A stretch of 64,000 bases of DNA, taken from assembly GCA_039519185.1 (NCBI GenBank), contig CM076846.1:69860666-69924665 (forward strand). Direction: 5' to 3'. This document shows positions 1 through 12,512 of this stretch, one piece after another (the first letter of the stretch is position 1; each line of letters starts with the position of its first letter). The position numbers and the translations under genes were made by a program. The notes beneath the pieces are model-generated. The model saw only the letters and a list, made by a program, of their open reading frames with translations. It was not told the origin of the DNA and did no database searches. Source of the DNA: Astragalus membranaceus (Eukaryota > Streptophyta > Magnoliopsida > Fabales > Fabaceae).

Positions 1-1374
1 TAAGGGTGGGATTCAAGCTTTATAATGGGATATATGAATTACTCTATGTGGGGGGTTAGGGTTTGATGATTGTCATATGTATGTTCATATACGTATTTGG
101 ATGCCTTGTTGAATAAATTATGTTTGTGTGATTGATGTTCCTATGCCCTAGAATTGTTATTGTATGTTGCCATGATCATGAGAAATTGAATTGGTTGCTG
201 AAGTGGGGCCCTGTCACTAGGTGCCCTGTGTTCTGTTTCGTTGTTGCTGAAAGTGGCGCCTTGTCACTAGGCGCCCTGTGTTCTGTTTTTGTTGTTGCTG
301 AAAGTGGCGCCCTGTCACTAGGCGCCCTGTCACTGTGTTCTGTTTTTGGTGTTGCTGAAAGTGGCGCCCCATCCCTAGGCGCCCAGTCCCTGTGTTGCTT
401 GCTGAAACTGGCGCCCTAGGCGCCCTGTGCTGGTGTTTTGTTGCTTGCTGAAGATGGCGCCCCTTCCCTGGGCGCCATGCCCTATTTTGTTGTTGCTGGT
501 GTTGGCGCCCTGTCCCCAGGCGCCACACCCTAATTCTGTGCTGTTGCTGAAGGCGCCCTGTCCCCAGGCGCCTGTTCCTGCTTTGCTGTTGTTGCTGAAG
601 GCGCCCTGTCCCTAGGCGCCTGTTCCTATTTTGCTGTTGTTGCTAAAGGCGCCTGTCCCTAGGCGCCTGTTCCTGTTTTGCTGTTGTTGCTGAAGGCGCT
701 CTGTTGCTGGGAGCCAGTGTCTGTTTGTTGTTGTTGCCTGTTGGCGCCCTGTTGCTGGGCGCCAGTTCCTGCTTGTTGTTTGTTGTTGTTGGCGCCCTGT
801 ACCCAGACGCCACACTCTATCTCTGTTGTTGCTGGTGTTGTTGTTTCTGTTGCTGCTGTTACTGTTGTTGCTGTTGCTGCTGTCGCTTTTGTGGCTGGTG
901 TTGTTGTTGTTGTTGTTGTTGGTTTGTTGTTGTTGTTATCGTTGTTGTTGTTGATGATTAACCGAGTATACAGGTTATGGTTGTCGTATATGCTGTAGTG
1001 ATTTTTACGGTGTGATGTGACCTCATCACTTTTTACGTACAAGCCCTTTGTGGCTTCACTTTGTGACATCTTGTTGTATGAACATGTTGTGTTGGTCACT
1101 CTTTTGAGAGTGAATGTTTGATGTTGATTTGATGGATTGTGGTTGTCTTTGCTGTTTTAGTCTCGGTCTTATGTCTCGCTCTTTCTCACCCTGCACCATT
1201 TTTTTTAGATTGAGTTCTAGGTGTTGTTGATGTAAGCTTCTACAATTGTGCAGCGGTGGAGATTTGATCACTACGGATCACCCAGCAACTTGCGGAATGA
1301 TACTACGTGGATGTTACCTTCTTCTTTATTTTATTGATTAAAGGTTTATTGCTCTGATCATGTGACATCGGGGT

Positions 1375-3322
1375 TTGGCCTTCCTCGCCGATGATTTGTT
1401 GCAGCTCCTTCCATGGGGCTCAGATGATGATCCGCCTTGGGCTCTGTCAGATTCTCTACAGGTGGGTCGAAAGGGGGATCCTCCTTGCGCCAACAACATA
1501 GCGCCAACAACTTCAAGGAGAGTCCAGATGCAACATGCGTCGTCTCTGCTGGATTCAGATTTGTCACGCGATGGCCTTCTTTTCCAGAGGCGGCGGTGGA
1601 TGCCTCTCATAGCTCTCTTGGAGCGCCGGTGGGATGCAGCGGTCCTAGGCTTGGAGCTTCAATAAACGGTGTTCATTCAGTGAGCAAGGTTCATTCGGAT
1701 GTATCAGTCGTACCTAAGCCCTCTGATGCTATTCGATCTGTGAGTGGTGTGAAAAGGAAATCTTTTTCTGAAGCGCTGAAAGGTATCACTCAAACCCTAA
1801 ATCTTTTGCAGATCTCGATTACAGTAAACAGCCGAAACCCTGTTTAAAAGGGGATGTTCTTGCTGTTAAAATTTCTGAAGATGAATATCAGGCTAGTATT
1901 GCTGATTGCGTCAATCTATTACATGGTAGAATTATTTTGTCCAAAGGAGATAAACCTTATCAGATTAAAGAACTAAAGGAAAAATTGTCTAATATGTGGA
2001 ATATTTCTTCTGATTGGTCTCTGGTTTCGCTTGGTAAGGGATTTTTTTGAATTCTCTTTTGTATCCAATGATGACTTTAGGCGTGTTTGGTCGCTTGGAT
2101 CCCGTAACCTACATCCTGGTGTGCTGCGTTTGTTTGCCTGGAGGTGATGACCCTCTTTCTGCAAAACAAACCAATGCTCAGTGTTGGGTTAGATCATCTC
2201 CATCGTCTTTCCCGGGAATATTGCAGGTCAAAAATTTTGTTTGAGATTAGTGGCAGCCTAGGAGCTCCTATTGCCTTGGATGAAGCCACTATGAAGAGGA
2301 CTTTTGGTCATTTTGCTAGAGTTCTTATTGATGTTGATTTCTCTGAGAAGCTGCATGATCAGTTGTTAGTAGAGAGAGAGGGATACGCCTTTCTCATCAG
2401 GGTGGAATATGAGAGAGTACCGTTGTTTTGCAACTCTTGTCAATGTATTGGTCATTCTCTCCAGAATTGTAAGTTACCTAAAAACTGCGGAGATGACTCT
2501 AGGTGGCAAGATTCAGCCGAAAGGTGAATCACGTCCCTAGTAAACCATCTCTTCGGTTTGCGCTAAAGAAGGATAATGGGAAGAAAGTCACTACTTTGGA
2601 CGCTGGTCCATCCAATCTGCAAGACAATAGTGTGGTTTTGGTGATGGAAGAAAATGCCCCCGATCGTTTCATGGGTTTTGACAGCATTGTTATCACTTCT
2701 AAAGAGATGGCTGGGGGTCATGCTCTTGGTGAAGCACACAACTATTCCACCAAGTCTCCCATGACTAGGTTTGATTCTGATGCTTCCTACGCGGTGGAGG
2801 CAACGGTTTTATGTAAAAATTGGGAGGATATCTCAGATGATGAGGTTGTCTCTAATTCTCAAGCAACAATGAACCTCTATCCAAAGGCCAAAGTTTCGAT
2901 TGTCGATTCCGCCATGAATCCGGCAGTTGAAGCTGACATGAAAATTTTAAGAAGGTTTCGGGGGAGTTGACAGATGATGTTGGTGATCCTATGATTCCGA
3001 ATTCAGCTGAGAGGTACACTGAACCGGTTATGACCAAGCAATAAAAGAAGAAATTGAGGCAGAAAAATGGCTTTGCAGTTGGATACAACACTCGGTCCAA
3101 AGCTAGCTCAGTCTCTGTCTCATTTTGATCTGATGTAGTTTTTTATAAGCCATTTATTTGGTCTGCTTTTTTTGGTTGGTTTTGGGAGCCTTAGCCTAAC
3201 TCTCCCTTTCTCTACTTTTTCTAGTTTATTCTGGCCTTGGGTTTTGGTCTGGTCCTCCCTTGGTTTTTTTGTATTTCTTTTTCTCTTTTAATAGATTTTT
3301 CTTTGCTTAATAAAAAAAAAAA
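1375..3322 (+). pseudogene. LINE ORF1 plus 3' UTR, copy 1 (multiply frameshifted)
   Basis: This is the first-unit copy of the LINE described at 5969. Relative to copies 2 and 3 it has lost a T in the run near 1590 and a C near 1795, gained a T near 2047 and 4 bases near 2190, gained an A near 2484, and lost 2 bases near 2517 and a G near 2965. The reading frame is therefore broken into short pieces of about 90-155 residues. The DUF4283-like block and the CCHC knuckle near 2430-2470 remain recognisable. It ends in an A tract at 3322. Several indels are in homopolymers, so some may be sequence errors rather than real decay. Confidence 0.75.
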
Positions 3323-4196
3323 TCAATCTTATTACTGTATTGAAAGAAATGCTTTGGTGTTTTGTTTTTAATATTATTATAATCGTTTATATACGATTTA
3401 AAGAGTGGGACGACATATTTTACTTGCGAAAACCACTTCATAAAATGAATTGTTAGTTTTATTTGAACAACAAATTTACTCGTTTTTCGTTCTTTTTCAC
3501 CTATAAGTACTTTCGGGGCAAAGGGTGTCACAGGATTGGTATAAATATATATTAGATAGATATATTAGATGTTTGCAAGTTGAGTCTAATCGAGGCTTAA
3601 ATATATGTTACCCCCTGTAAATATATTTCTTAACCAGCAATGAAGCAAATGATTTAATATGAGTATATGTGTGTTTTGATGATGTCCAACTAAAATTAAA
3701 TGTGATTATAATTGATTGATATCTTTGTGACTGTAATATATTAAGATAAGATATATGTTACCTAAGATGTGAAAATACCTCATTTGAATTCCTAATAGAT
3801 TGTTTGTGTTTGATAGATGATATGGACTCTAAGAATGACCTATTGGATTTGTGGAATTTAATGGTGTTGTATGCATTAGTTTGTTGATTGTTGATCTCCT
3901 GGATTGTAAAATGCCCGATGCTCTGAGTGGCAAAGGTTCTAGGCCAGCTTGGTTACTGTTTATGAACCTTACAAGAAATAATTATGACTAGAGATGATGA
4001 TTATACTTTGTCAAAAAAAGAGATGATGATTATAGAACAAATAACTCTCTCGATGTATGATGATACTTGTCAACATAGGAATCTTTTCGGATGTTAAGGA
4101 TGATGATGATGAGCTGGATTGTCGTTTGAGGAACCTTGTCGTAGTAGGGGTGAGTCGTACCTCAGTAGTTGAAACTTGTAGGAGAAACATTGTCAC
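3323..4196. other. Unassigned spacer of array unit 1
   Basis: This AT-rich stretch between the LINE A tract and the LTR A start recurs in each array unit. I see no convincing coding region. It holds a sequence resembling an LTR terminus (GGGTGTCACA near 3525-3534) and several short ATGATG tracts. The last five bases, GTCAC, are the likely left target-site duplication of element A. Confidence 0.5.
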
Positions 4197-5430
4197 TGTA
4201 ACGCCCCAAAATTAATTAGTTAATTATTTAATTAATTAAATAGGGTTTATGTGATAGAAATAATATTATAATTATTATTTATTATATGTTAGTGTGTTGG
4301 TCCTTATTAGGAATAGTAATAGCGAATGGGGGGTGAGTTAGCCCATGAGGAATTCGCATAATGCTAAGTAAAAAGCCCAAGGGAATGATTGATTAGTCAT
4401 ATGAGGGATTAAGTTAGGGTTTCTCTCATATTAGAAACACAAACACATTAGAACGTGAGAAGAGAAGAGGAGAGGCGCTAATAAGGAGAAGAAGAGAGAG
4501 AGAGAAGTCACGCCAAGGAGAGGAAAGAGGGCTAGGGTTTCATATATCCATCAAGCTAGGGTTGTGTACTCATCTAAGGCTAAGGTAAGGGTGGGATTCA
4601 AGCTTTATAATGGGATATATGAATTACTCTATGTGGGGGGTTAGGGTTTGATGATTGTCATATGTATGTTCATATACGTATTTGGATGCCTTGTTGAATA
4701 AATTATGTTTGTGTGATTGATGTTCCTATGCCCTAGAATTGTTATTGTATGTTGCCATGATCATGAGAAATTGAATTGGTTGCTGAAAGTGGGGCCCTGT
4801 CACTAGGTGCCCTGTGTTCTGTTTCGTTGTTGCTGAAAGTGGCGCCCTGTCACTAGGCGCCCTGTGTTCTGTTTTTGTTGTTGCTGAAAGTGGCGCCCTG
4901 TCACTAGGCGCCCTGTCACTGTGTTCTGTTTTTGGTTGTTGCTGAAAGTGGCGCCCCATCCCTAGGCGCCCAGTCCCTGTGTTGCTTGCTGAAACTGGCC
5001 CCTAGGCGCCCTGTGCTGGGTGTTTTGTTGCTTGCTGAAGATGGCGCCCCTTCCCTGGGCGCCATGCCCTATTTTGTTGTTGCTGGTGTTGGCGCCCTGT
5101 CCCCAGGCGCCACACCCTAATTCTGTGCTGTTGCTGAAGGCGCCCTGTCCCCAGGCGCCTGTTCCTGCTTTGCTGTTGTTGCTGAAGGCGCCCTGTCCCT
5201 AGGCGCCTGTTCCTATTTTGCTGTTGTTGCTAAAGGCGCCCTGTCCCTAGGGCGCCTGTTCCTGTTTTGCTGTTGTTGCTGAAGGCGCTCTGTTGCTGGG
5301 AGCCAGTGTCTGTTTGTTGTTGTTGCCTGTTGGCGCCCTGTTGCTGGGCGCCAGTTCCTGCTTGTTGTTTGTTGTTGTTGGCGCCCTGTACCCAGACGCC
5401 ACACTCTATCTCTGTTGTTGCTGGTGTTGT
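4197..5430 (+). mobile_element. Truncated LTR of element A (array copy)
   Basis: It starts TGTAACGCCCC exactly as the complete LTR of A at 13387 and has the same flank CATTGTCAC on its left. It includes the purine-rich GAGA tract, the AAGGTAAGGG donor-like site near 4585 and the paired GGCGCC array (about 4790-5410). It then switches, within TTG/GCTG repeats, to the LINE-containing part of the next unit instead of continuing into the rest of the LTR. An equivalent first-copy tail occupies about 1-840. Confidence 0.8.
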
Positions 5431-5487
5431 TGTTTCTGTTGCTGCTGTTACTGTTGTTGCTGTTGCTGTTGTCGCTTTTGTGGCTGG

Positions 5488-5530
<43 letters not shown>

Positions 5531-5968
5531 ATCGTTGTTGTTGTTGATGATTAACCGAGTATACAGGTTATGGTTGTCGTATATGCTGTAGTGATTTTTA
5601 CGGTGTGATGTGACCTCATCACTTTTTACGTACAAGCCCTTTGTGGCTTCACTTTGTGACATCTTGTTGTATGAACATGTTGTGTTGGTCACTCTTTTGA
5701 GAGTGAATGTTTGATGTTGATTTGATGGATTGTGGTTGACTTTGCTGTTTTAGTCTCGGTCTTATGTCTCGCTCTTTCTCACCCGTGCACCATTTTTTTT
5801 AGATTGAGTTCTAGGTGTTGTTGATGTAAGCTTCTACAATTGTGCAGCGGTGGAGATTTAATCACTACGGATCACCCAGCAACTTGCGGAATGATACTAC
5901 GTGGATGTTACCTTCTTCTTTATTTTATTGATTAAAGGTTTATTGCTCTGATCATGTGACATCGGGGT

Positions 5969-7637
5969 TTGGCCTTCCTCGCCGATGATTTGTTGCAGCT
6001 CCTTCCATGGGGCTCAGATGATGATCCGCCTTGGGCTCTGTCAGATTCTCTACAGGTGGGTCGAAAGGGGGATCCTCCTTGCGCCAACAACATAGCGCCA
6101 ACAACTTCAAGGAGAGTCCAGATGCAACATGCGTCGTCTCTGCTGGATTCAGATTTGTCACGCGATGGCCTTCTTTTTCCAGAGGCGGCGGTGGATGCCT
6201 CTCATAGCTCTCTTGGAGCGCCGGTGGGATGCAGCGGTCCTAGGCTTGGAGCTTCAATAAACGGTGTTCATTTAGTGAGCAAGGTTCATTCGGATGTATC
6301 AGTCGTACCTAAGCCCTCTGATGCTATTCGATCTGTGAGTGGTGTGAAAAGGAAATCTTTTTCTGAAGCGCTGAAAGGTATCACTCAAACCCCTAAATCT
6401 TTTGCAGATCTCGATTACAGTAAACAGCCGAAACCCTGTTTAAAAGGGGATGTTCTTGCTGTTAAAATTTCTGAAGATGAATATCAGGCTAGTATTGCTG
6501 ATTGCGTCAATCTATTACATGGTAGAATTATTTTGTCCAAAGGAGATAAACCTTATCAGATTAAAGAACTAAAGGAAAAATTGTCTAATATGTGGAATAT
6601 TTCTTCTGATTGGTCTCTGGTTTCGCTTGGTAAGGGATTTTTTGAATTCTCTTTTGTATCCAATGATGACTTTAGGCGTGTTTGGTCGCTTGGATCCCGT
6701 AACCTACATCCTGGTGTGCTGCGTTTGTTTGCCTGGAGGCCATGACCCTCTTTCTGCAAAACAAACCAATGCTCAGTGTTGGGTTAGACTCCATCGTCTT
6801 TCCCGGGAATATTGCAGGTCAAAAATTTTGTTTGAGATTAGTGGCAGCCTAGGAGCTCCTATTGCCTTGGATGAAGCCACTATGAAGAGGACTTTTGGTC
6901 ATTTTGCTAGAGTTCTTATTGATGTTGATTTCTCTGAGAAGCTGCATGATCAGTTGTTAGTAGAGAGAGAGGGATACGCCTTTCTCATCAGGGTGGAATA
7001 TGAGAGAGTACCGTTGTTTTGCAACTCTTGTCAATGTATTGGTCATTCTCTCCAGAATTGTAAGTTACCTAAAACTGCGGAGATGACTCTAGGTGGCAAG
7101 ATTCAGCCTCGAAAGGTGAATCACGTCCCTAGTAAACCATCTCTTCGGTTTGCGCTAAAGAAGGATAATGGGAAGAAAGTCACTACTTTGGACGCTGGTC
7201 CATCCAATCTGCAAGACAATAGTGTGGTTTTGGTGATGGAAGAAAATGCCCCCGATCGTTTCATGGGTTTTGACAGCATTGTTATCACTTCTAAAGAGAT
7301 GGCTGGGGGTCATGCTCTTGGTGAAGCACACAACTATTCCACCAAGTCTCCCATGACTAGGTTTGATTCTGATGCTTCCTACGCGGTGGAGGCAACGGTT
7401 TTATGTAAAAATTGGGAGGATATCTCAGATGATGAGGTTGTCTCTAATTCTCAAGCAACAATGAACCTCTATCCAAAGGCCAAAGTTTCGATTGTCGATT
7501 CCGCCATGAATCCGGCAGTTGAAGCTGACATGAAAATTTTAAGAAGGTTTCGGGGGGAGTTGACAGATGATGTTGGTGATCCTATGATTCCGAATTCAGC
7601 TGAGAGGTACACTGAACCGGTTATGACCAAGCAATAA
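5969..7637 (+). pseudogene. LINE (L1-type) ORF1 protein, copy 2, split by one frameshift
   Basis: Two overlapping frames (5969-6745, 258 aa; 6627-7637, 336 aa) together form one L1-type ORF1. The first frame carries the N-terminal half of a DUF4283 RNA-binding domain (roughly residues 145-258, with the LHGRIILSKGD and GKGFFEFSF segments). The second continues it (KILFEISGSLGAPIALDEAT, RTFGHFARVLIDVD) and adds a CCHC knuckle of the zf-CCHC_4 type, C-x2-C-x4-H-x4-C, near 7020-7062. The break lies at about 6738-6745, where the first frame stops just after FAWRP. The domain pair is typical of plant L1 ORF1 proteins, which bind LINE RNA as a chaperone. No endonuclease or reverse transcriptase follows. 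Confidence 0.85.
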
Positions 7638-7916
7638 AAGAAGAAATTGAGGCAGAAAAATGGCTTTGCAGTTGGATACAACACTCGGTCCAAAGCTAGC
7701 TCAGTCTCTGTCTCATTTTGATCTGATGTAGTTTTTTATAAGCCATTTATTTGGTCTGCTTTTTTTGGTTGGTTTTGGGAGCCTTAGCCTAACTCTCCCT
7801 TTCTCTACTTTTTCTAGTTTATTCTGGCCTTGGGTTTTGGTCTGGTCCTCCCTTGGTTTTTTTGTATTTCTTTTTCTCTTTTAATAGATTTTTCTTTGCT
7901 TAATAAAAAAAAAAAA
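7638..7916 (+). mobile_element. LINE 3' UTR and poly(A) tail directly after ORF1
   Basis: After the ORF1 stop there is a T-rich, non-coding stretch ending in TTTGCTTAATAAAAAA and an A tract to 7916, the usual 3' end of a plant L1 element. ORF2, normally close to 4 kb, is missing altogether. The element is therefore ORF1-only and could move only with help from another LINE. I could not identify a convincing target-site duplication or an exact 5' end; the leader may reach back to about 5550. Confidence 0.65.
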
Positions 7917-8789
7917 TCAATCTTATTACTGTATTGAAAGAAATGCTTTGGTGTTTTGTTTTTAATATTATTATAATCGTTTATATACGATTTAAAGAGT
8001 GGGACGACATATTTTACTTGCGAAAACCACTTCATAAAATGAATTGTTAGTTTTATTTGAACAACAAATTTACTCGTTTTTCGTTCTTTTTCACCTATAA
8101 GTACTTTCGGGGCAAAGGGTGTCACAGGATTGGTATAAATATATATTAGATGGATATATTAGATGTTTGCAAGTTGAGTCTAATCGAGGCTTAAATATAT
8201 GTTACCCCCTGTAAATATATTTCTTAACCAGCAATGAAGCAAATGATTTAATATGAGTATATGTGTGTTTTGATGATGTCCAACTAAAATTAAATGTGAT
8301 TATAATTGATTGATATCTTTGTGACTGTAATATATTAAGATAAGATATATGTTACCTAAGATGTGAAAATACCTCATTTGAATTCCTAATAGATTGTTTG
8401 TGTTTGATAGATGATATGGACTCTAAGAATGACCTATTGGATTTGTGGAATTTAATGGTGTTGTATGCATTAGTTTGTTGATTGTTGATCTCCTGGATTG
8501 TAAAATGCCCGATGCTCTGAGTGGCAAAGGTTCTAGGCCAGCTTGGTTACTGTTTATGAACCTTACAAGAAATAATTATGACTAGAGATGATGATTATAC
8601 TTTGTCAAAAAAGAGATGATGATTATAGAACAAATAACTCTCTCGATGTATGATGATACTTGTCAACATAGGAATCTTTTCGGATGTTAAGGATGATGAT
8701 GATGAGCTGGATTGTCGTTTGAGGAACCTTGTCGTAGTAGGGGTGAGTCGTACCTCAGTAGTTGAAACTTGTAGGAGAAACATTGTCAC
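7917..8789. other. Unassigned spacer of array unit 2
   Basis: Same sequence as the spacer at 3323-4196 with a few substitutions. No supported gene. It ends in GTCAC immediately before the next LTR A start. Confidence 0.5.
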
Positions 8790-10025
8790 TGTAACGCCCC
8801 AAAATTAATTAGTTAATTATTTAATTAATTAAATAGGGTTTATGTGATAGAAATAATATTATAATTATTATTTATTATATGTTAGTGTGTTGGTCCTTAT
8901 TAGGAATAGTAATAGCGAATGGGGGGTGAGTTAGCCCATGAGGAATTCGCATAATGCTAAGTAAAAAGCCCAAGGGAATGATTGATTAGTCATATGAGGG
9001 ATTAAGTTAGGGTTTCTCTCATATTAGAAACACAAACACATTAGAACGTGAGAAGAGAAGAGGAGAGGCGCTAATAAGGAGAAGAAGAGAGAGAGAGAGA
9101 AGTCACGCCAAGGAGAGGAAAGAGGGCTAGGGTTTCATATATCCATCAAGCTAGGGTTGTGTACTCATCTAAGGCTAAGGTAAGGGTGGGATTCAAGCTT
9201 TATAATGGGATATATGAATTACTCTATGTGGGGGGTTAGGGTTTGATGATTGTCATATGTATGTTCATATACGTATTTGGATGCCTTGTTGAATAAATTA
9301 TGTTTGTGTGATTGATGTTCCTATGCCCTAGAATTGTTATTGTATGTTGCCATGATCATGAGAAATTGAATTGGTTGCTGAAAGTGGGGCCCTGTCACTA
9401 GGTGCCCTGTGTTCTGTTTCGTTGTTGCTGAAAGTGGCGCCCTGTCACTAGGCGCCCTGTGTTCTGTTTTTGTTGTTGCTGAAAGTGGCGCCCTGTCACT
9501 AGGCGCCCTGTCACTGTGTTCTGTTTTTGGTTGTTGCTGAAAGTGGCGCCCCATCCCTAGGCGCCCAGTCCCTGTGTTGCTTGCTGAAACTGGCGCCCTA
9601 GGCGCCCTGTGCTGGGTGTTTTGTTGCTTGCTGAAGATGGCGCCCCTTCCCTGGGCGCCATGCCCTATTTTGTTGTTGCTGGTGTTGGCGCCCTGTCCCC
9701 AGGCGCCACACCCTAATTCTGTGCTGTTGCTGAAGGCGCCCTGTCCCCAGGCGCCTGTTCCTGCTTTGCTGTTGTTGCTGAAGGCGCCCTGTCCCTAGGC
9801 GCCTGTTCCTATTTTGCTGTTGTTGCTAAAGGCGCCCTGTCCCTAGGCGCCTGTTCCTGTTTTGCTGTTGTTGCTGAAGGCGCTCTGTTGCTGGGAGCCA
9901 GTGTCTGTTTGTTGTTGTTGCCTGTTGGCGCCCTGTTGCTGGGCGCCAGTTCCTGCTTGTTGTTTGTTGTTGTTGGCGCCCTGTACCCAGACGCCACACT
10001 CTATCTCTGTTGTTGCTGGTGTTGT
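8790..10025 (+). mobile_element. Truncated LTR of element A (array copy)
   Basis: A second truncated LTR A copy beginning TGTAACGCCCC. It is nearly identical to 4197-5430 and runs into the LINE part of unit 3 within the TTG-rich tract. The GAGA microsatellite near 9085 is two bases longer than in the previous copy. Confidence 0.8.
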
Positions 10026-10082
10026 TGTTTCTGTTGCTGCTGTTACTGTTGTTGCTGTTGCTGCTGTCGCTTTTGTGGCTGG

Positions 10083-10125
<43 letters not shown>

Positions 10126-10563
10126 ATCGTTGTTGTTGTTGATGATTAACCGAGTATACAGGTTATGGTTGTCGTATATGCTGTAGTGATTTTTACGGTG
10201 TGATGTGACCTCATCACTTTTTACGTACAAGCCCTTTGTGGCTTCACTTTGTGACATCTTGTTGTATGAACATGTTGTGTTGGTCACTCTTTTGAGAGTG
10301 AATGTTTGATGTTGATTTGATGGATTGTGGTTGTCTTTGCTGTTTTAGTCTCGGTCTTATGTCTCGCTCTTTCTCACCCGTGCACCATTTTTTTTAGATT
10401 GAGTTCTAGGTGTTGTTGATGTAAGCTTCTACAATTGTGCAGCGGTGGAGATTTAATCACTACGGATCACCCAGCAACTTGCGGAATGATACTACGTGGA
10501 TGTTACCTTCTTCTTTATTTTATTGATTAAAGGTTTATTGCTCTGATCATGTGACATCGGGGT

Positions 10564-12232
10564 TTGGCCTTCCTCGCCGATGATTTGTTGCAGCTCCTTC
10601 CATGGGGCTCAGATGATGATCCGCCTTGGGCTCTGTCAGATTCTCTACAGGTGGGTCGAAAGGGGGATCCTCCTTGCGCCAACAACATAGCGCCAACAAC
10701 TTCAAGGAGAGTCCAGATGCAACATGCGTCGTCTCTGCTGGATTCAGATTTGTCACGCGATGGCCTTCTTTTTCCAGAGGCGGCGGTGGATGCCTCTCAT
10801 AGCTCTCTTGGAGCGCCGGTGGGATGCAGCGGTCCTAGGCTTGGAGCTTCAATAAACGGTGTTCATTTAGTGAGCAAGGTTCATTCGGATGTATCAGTCG
10901 TACCTAAGCCCTCTGATGCTATTCGATCTGTGAGTGGTGTGAAAAGGAAATCTTTTTCTGAAGCGCTGAAAGGTATCACTCAAACCCCTAAATCTTTTGC
11001 AGATCTCGATTACAGTAAACAGCCGAAACCCTGTTTAAAAGGGGATGTTCTTGCTGTTAAAATTTCTGAAGATGAATATCAGGCTAGTATTGCTGATTGC
11101 GTCAATCTATTACATGGTAGAATTATTTTGTCCAAAGGAGATAAACCTTATCAGATTAAAGAACTAAAGGAAAAATTGTCTAATATGTGGAATATTTCTT
11201 CTGATTGGTCTCTGGTTTCGCTTGGTAAGGGATTTTTTGAATTCTCTTTTGTATCCAATGATGACTTTAGGCGTGTTTGGTCGCTTGGATCCCGTAACCT
11301 ACATCCTGGTGTGCTGCGTTTGTTTGCCTGGAGGCCATGACCCTCTTTCTGCAAAACAAACCAATGCTCAGTGTTGGGTTAGACTCCATCGTCTTTCCCG
11401 GGAATATTGCAGGTCAAAAATTTTGTTTGAGATTAGTGGCAGCCTAGGAGCTCCTATTGCCTTGGATGAAGCCACTATGAAGAGGACTTTTGGTCATTTT
11501 GCTAGAGTTCTTATTGATGTTGATTTCTCTGAGAAGCTGCATGATCAGTTGTTAGTAGAGAGAGAGGGATACGCCTTTCTCATCAGGGTGGAATATGAGA
11601 GAGTACCGTTGTTTTGCAACTCTTGTCAATGTATTGGTCATTCTCTCCAGAATTGTAAGTTACCTAAAACTGCGGAGATGACTCTAGGTGGCAAGATTCA
11701 GCCTCGAAAGGTGAATCACGTCCCTAGTAAACCATCTCTTCGGTTTGCGCTAAAGAAGGATAATGGGAAGAAAGTCACTACTTTGGACGCTGGTCCATCC
11801 AATCTGCAAGACAATAGTGTGGTTTTGGTGATGGAAGAAAATGCCCCCGATCGTTTCATGGGTTTTGACAGCATTGTTATCACTTCTAAAGAGATGGCTG
11901 GGGGTCATGCTCTTGGTGAAGCACACAACTATTCCACCAAGTCTCCCATGACTAGGTTTGATTCTGATGCTTCCTACGCGGTGGAGGCAACGGTTTTATG
12001 TAAAAATTGGGAGGATATCTCAGATGATGAGGTTGTCTCTAATTCTCAAGCAACAATGAACCTCTATCCAAAGGCCAAAGTTTCGATTGTCGATTCCGCC
12101 ATGAATCCGGCAGTTGAAGCTGACATGAAAATTTTAAGAAGGTTTCGGGGGGAGTTGACAGATGATGTTGGTGATCCTATGATTCCGAATTCAGCTGAGA
12201 GGTACACTGAACCGGTTATGACCAAGCAATAA
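10564..12232 (+). pseudogene. LINE (L1-type) ORF1 protein, copy 3, split by one frameshift
   Basis: This matches copy 2 at the protein level: a 258-residue frame (10564-11340) and an overlapping 336-residue frame (11222-12232) with the same break after FAWRP. The DUF4283 halves and the CCHC knuckle (near 11615-11657) are intact. Sharing of the same frameshift by copies 2 and 3 means the LINE was already dead before the segment was duplicated; neither copy shows later disabling changes, so the duplication looks recent. Confidence 0.85.
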
Positions 12233-12512
12233 AAGAAGAAATTGAGGCAGAAAAATGGCTTTGCAGTTGGATACAACACTCGGTCCAAAGCTAGCTCAGT
12301 CTCTGTCTCATTTTGATCTGATGTAGTTTTTTATAAGCCATTTATTTGGTCTGCTTTTTTTGGTTGGTTTTGGGAGCCTTAGCCTAACTCTCCCTTTCTC
12401 TACTTTTTCTAGTTTATTCTGGCCTTGGGTTTTGGTCTGGTCCTCCCTTGGTTTTTTTGTATTTCTTTTTCTCTTTTAATAGATTTTTCTTTGCTTAATA
12501 AAAAAAAAAAAA
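12233..12512 (+). mobile_element. LINE 3' UTR and poly(A) tail, copy 3
   Basis: Same 3' UTR as at 7638, ending in an A tract at 12512. ORF2 is again absent. Confidence 0.65.

Noticed and set aside
659..1099. Gln/Asn/Thr-rich frames on the minus strand and Leu/Cys/Val-rich frames on the plus strand over TTG/GTTGCT tracts (also near 5213, 9826, 14440-15160, 35058-35800)
   Set aside because: Low-complexity products of simple repeats in an LTR. Open in several frames at once, with variable length between copies.
3490..3570. LTR end at GGGTGTCACA followed by GGATTGGTATAAAT as a primer binding site
   Set aside because: The following bases do not match the initiator tRNA-Met site, and no matching LTR start is found upstream.
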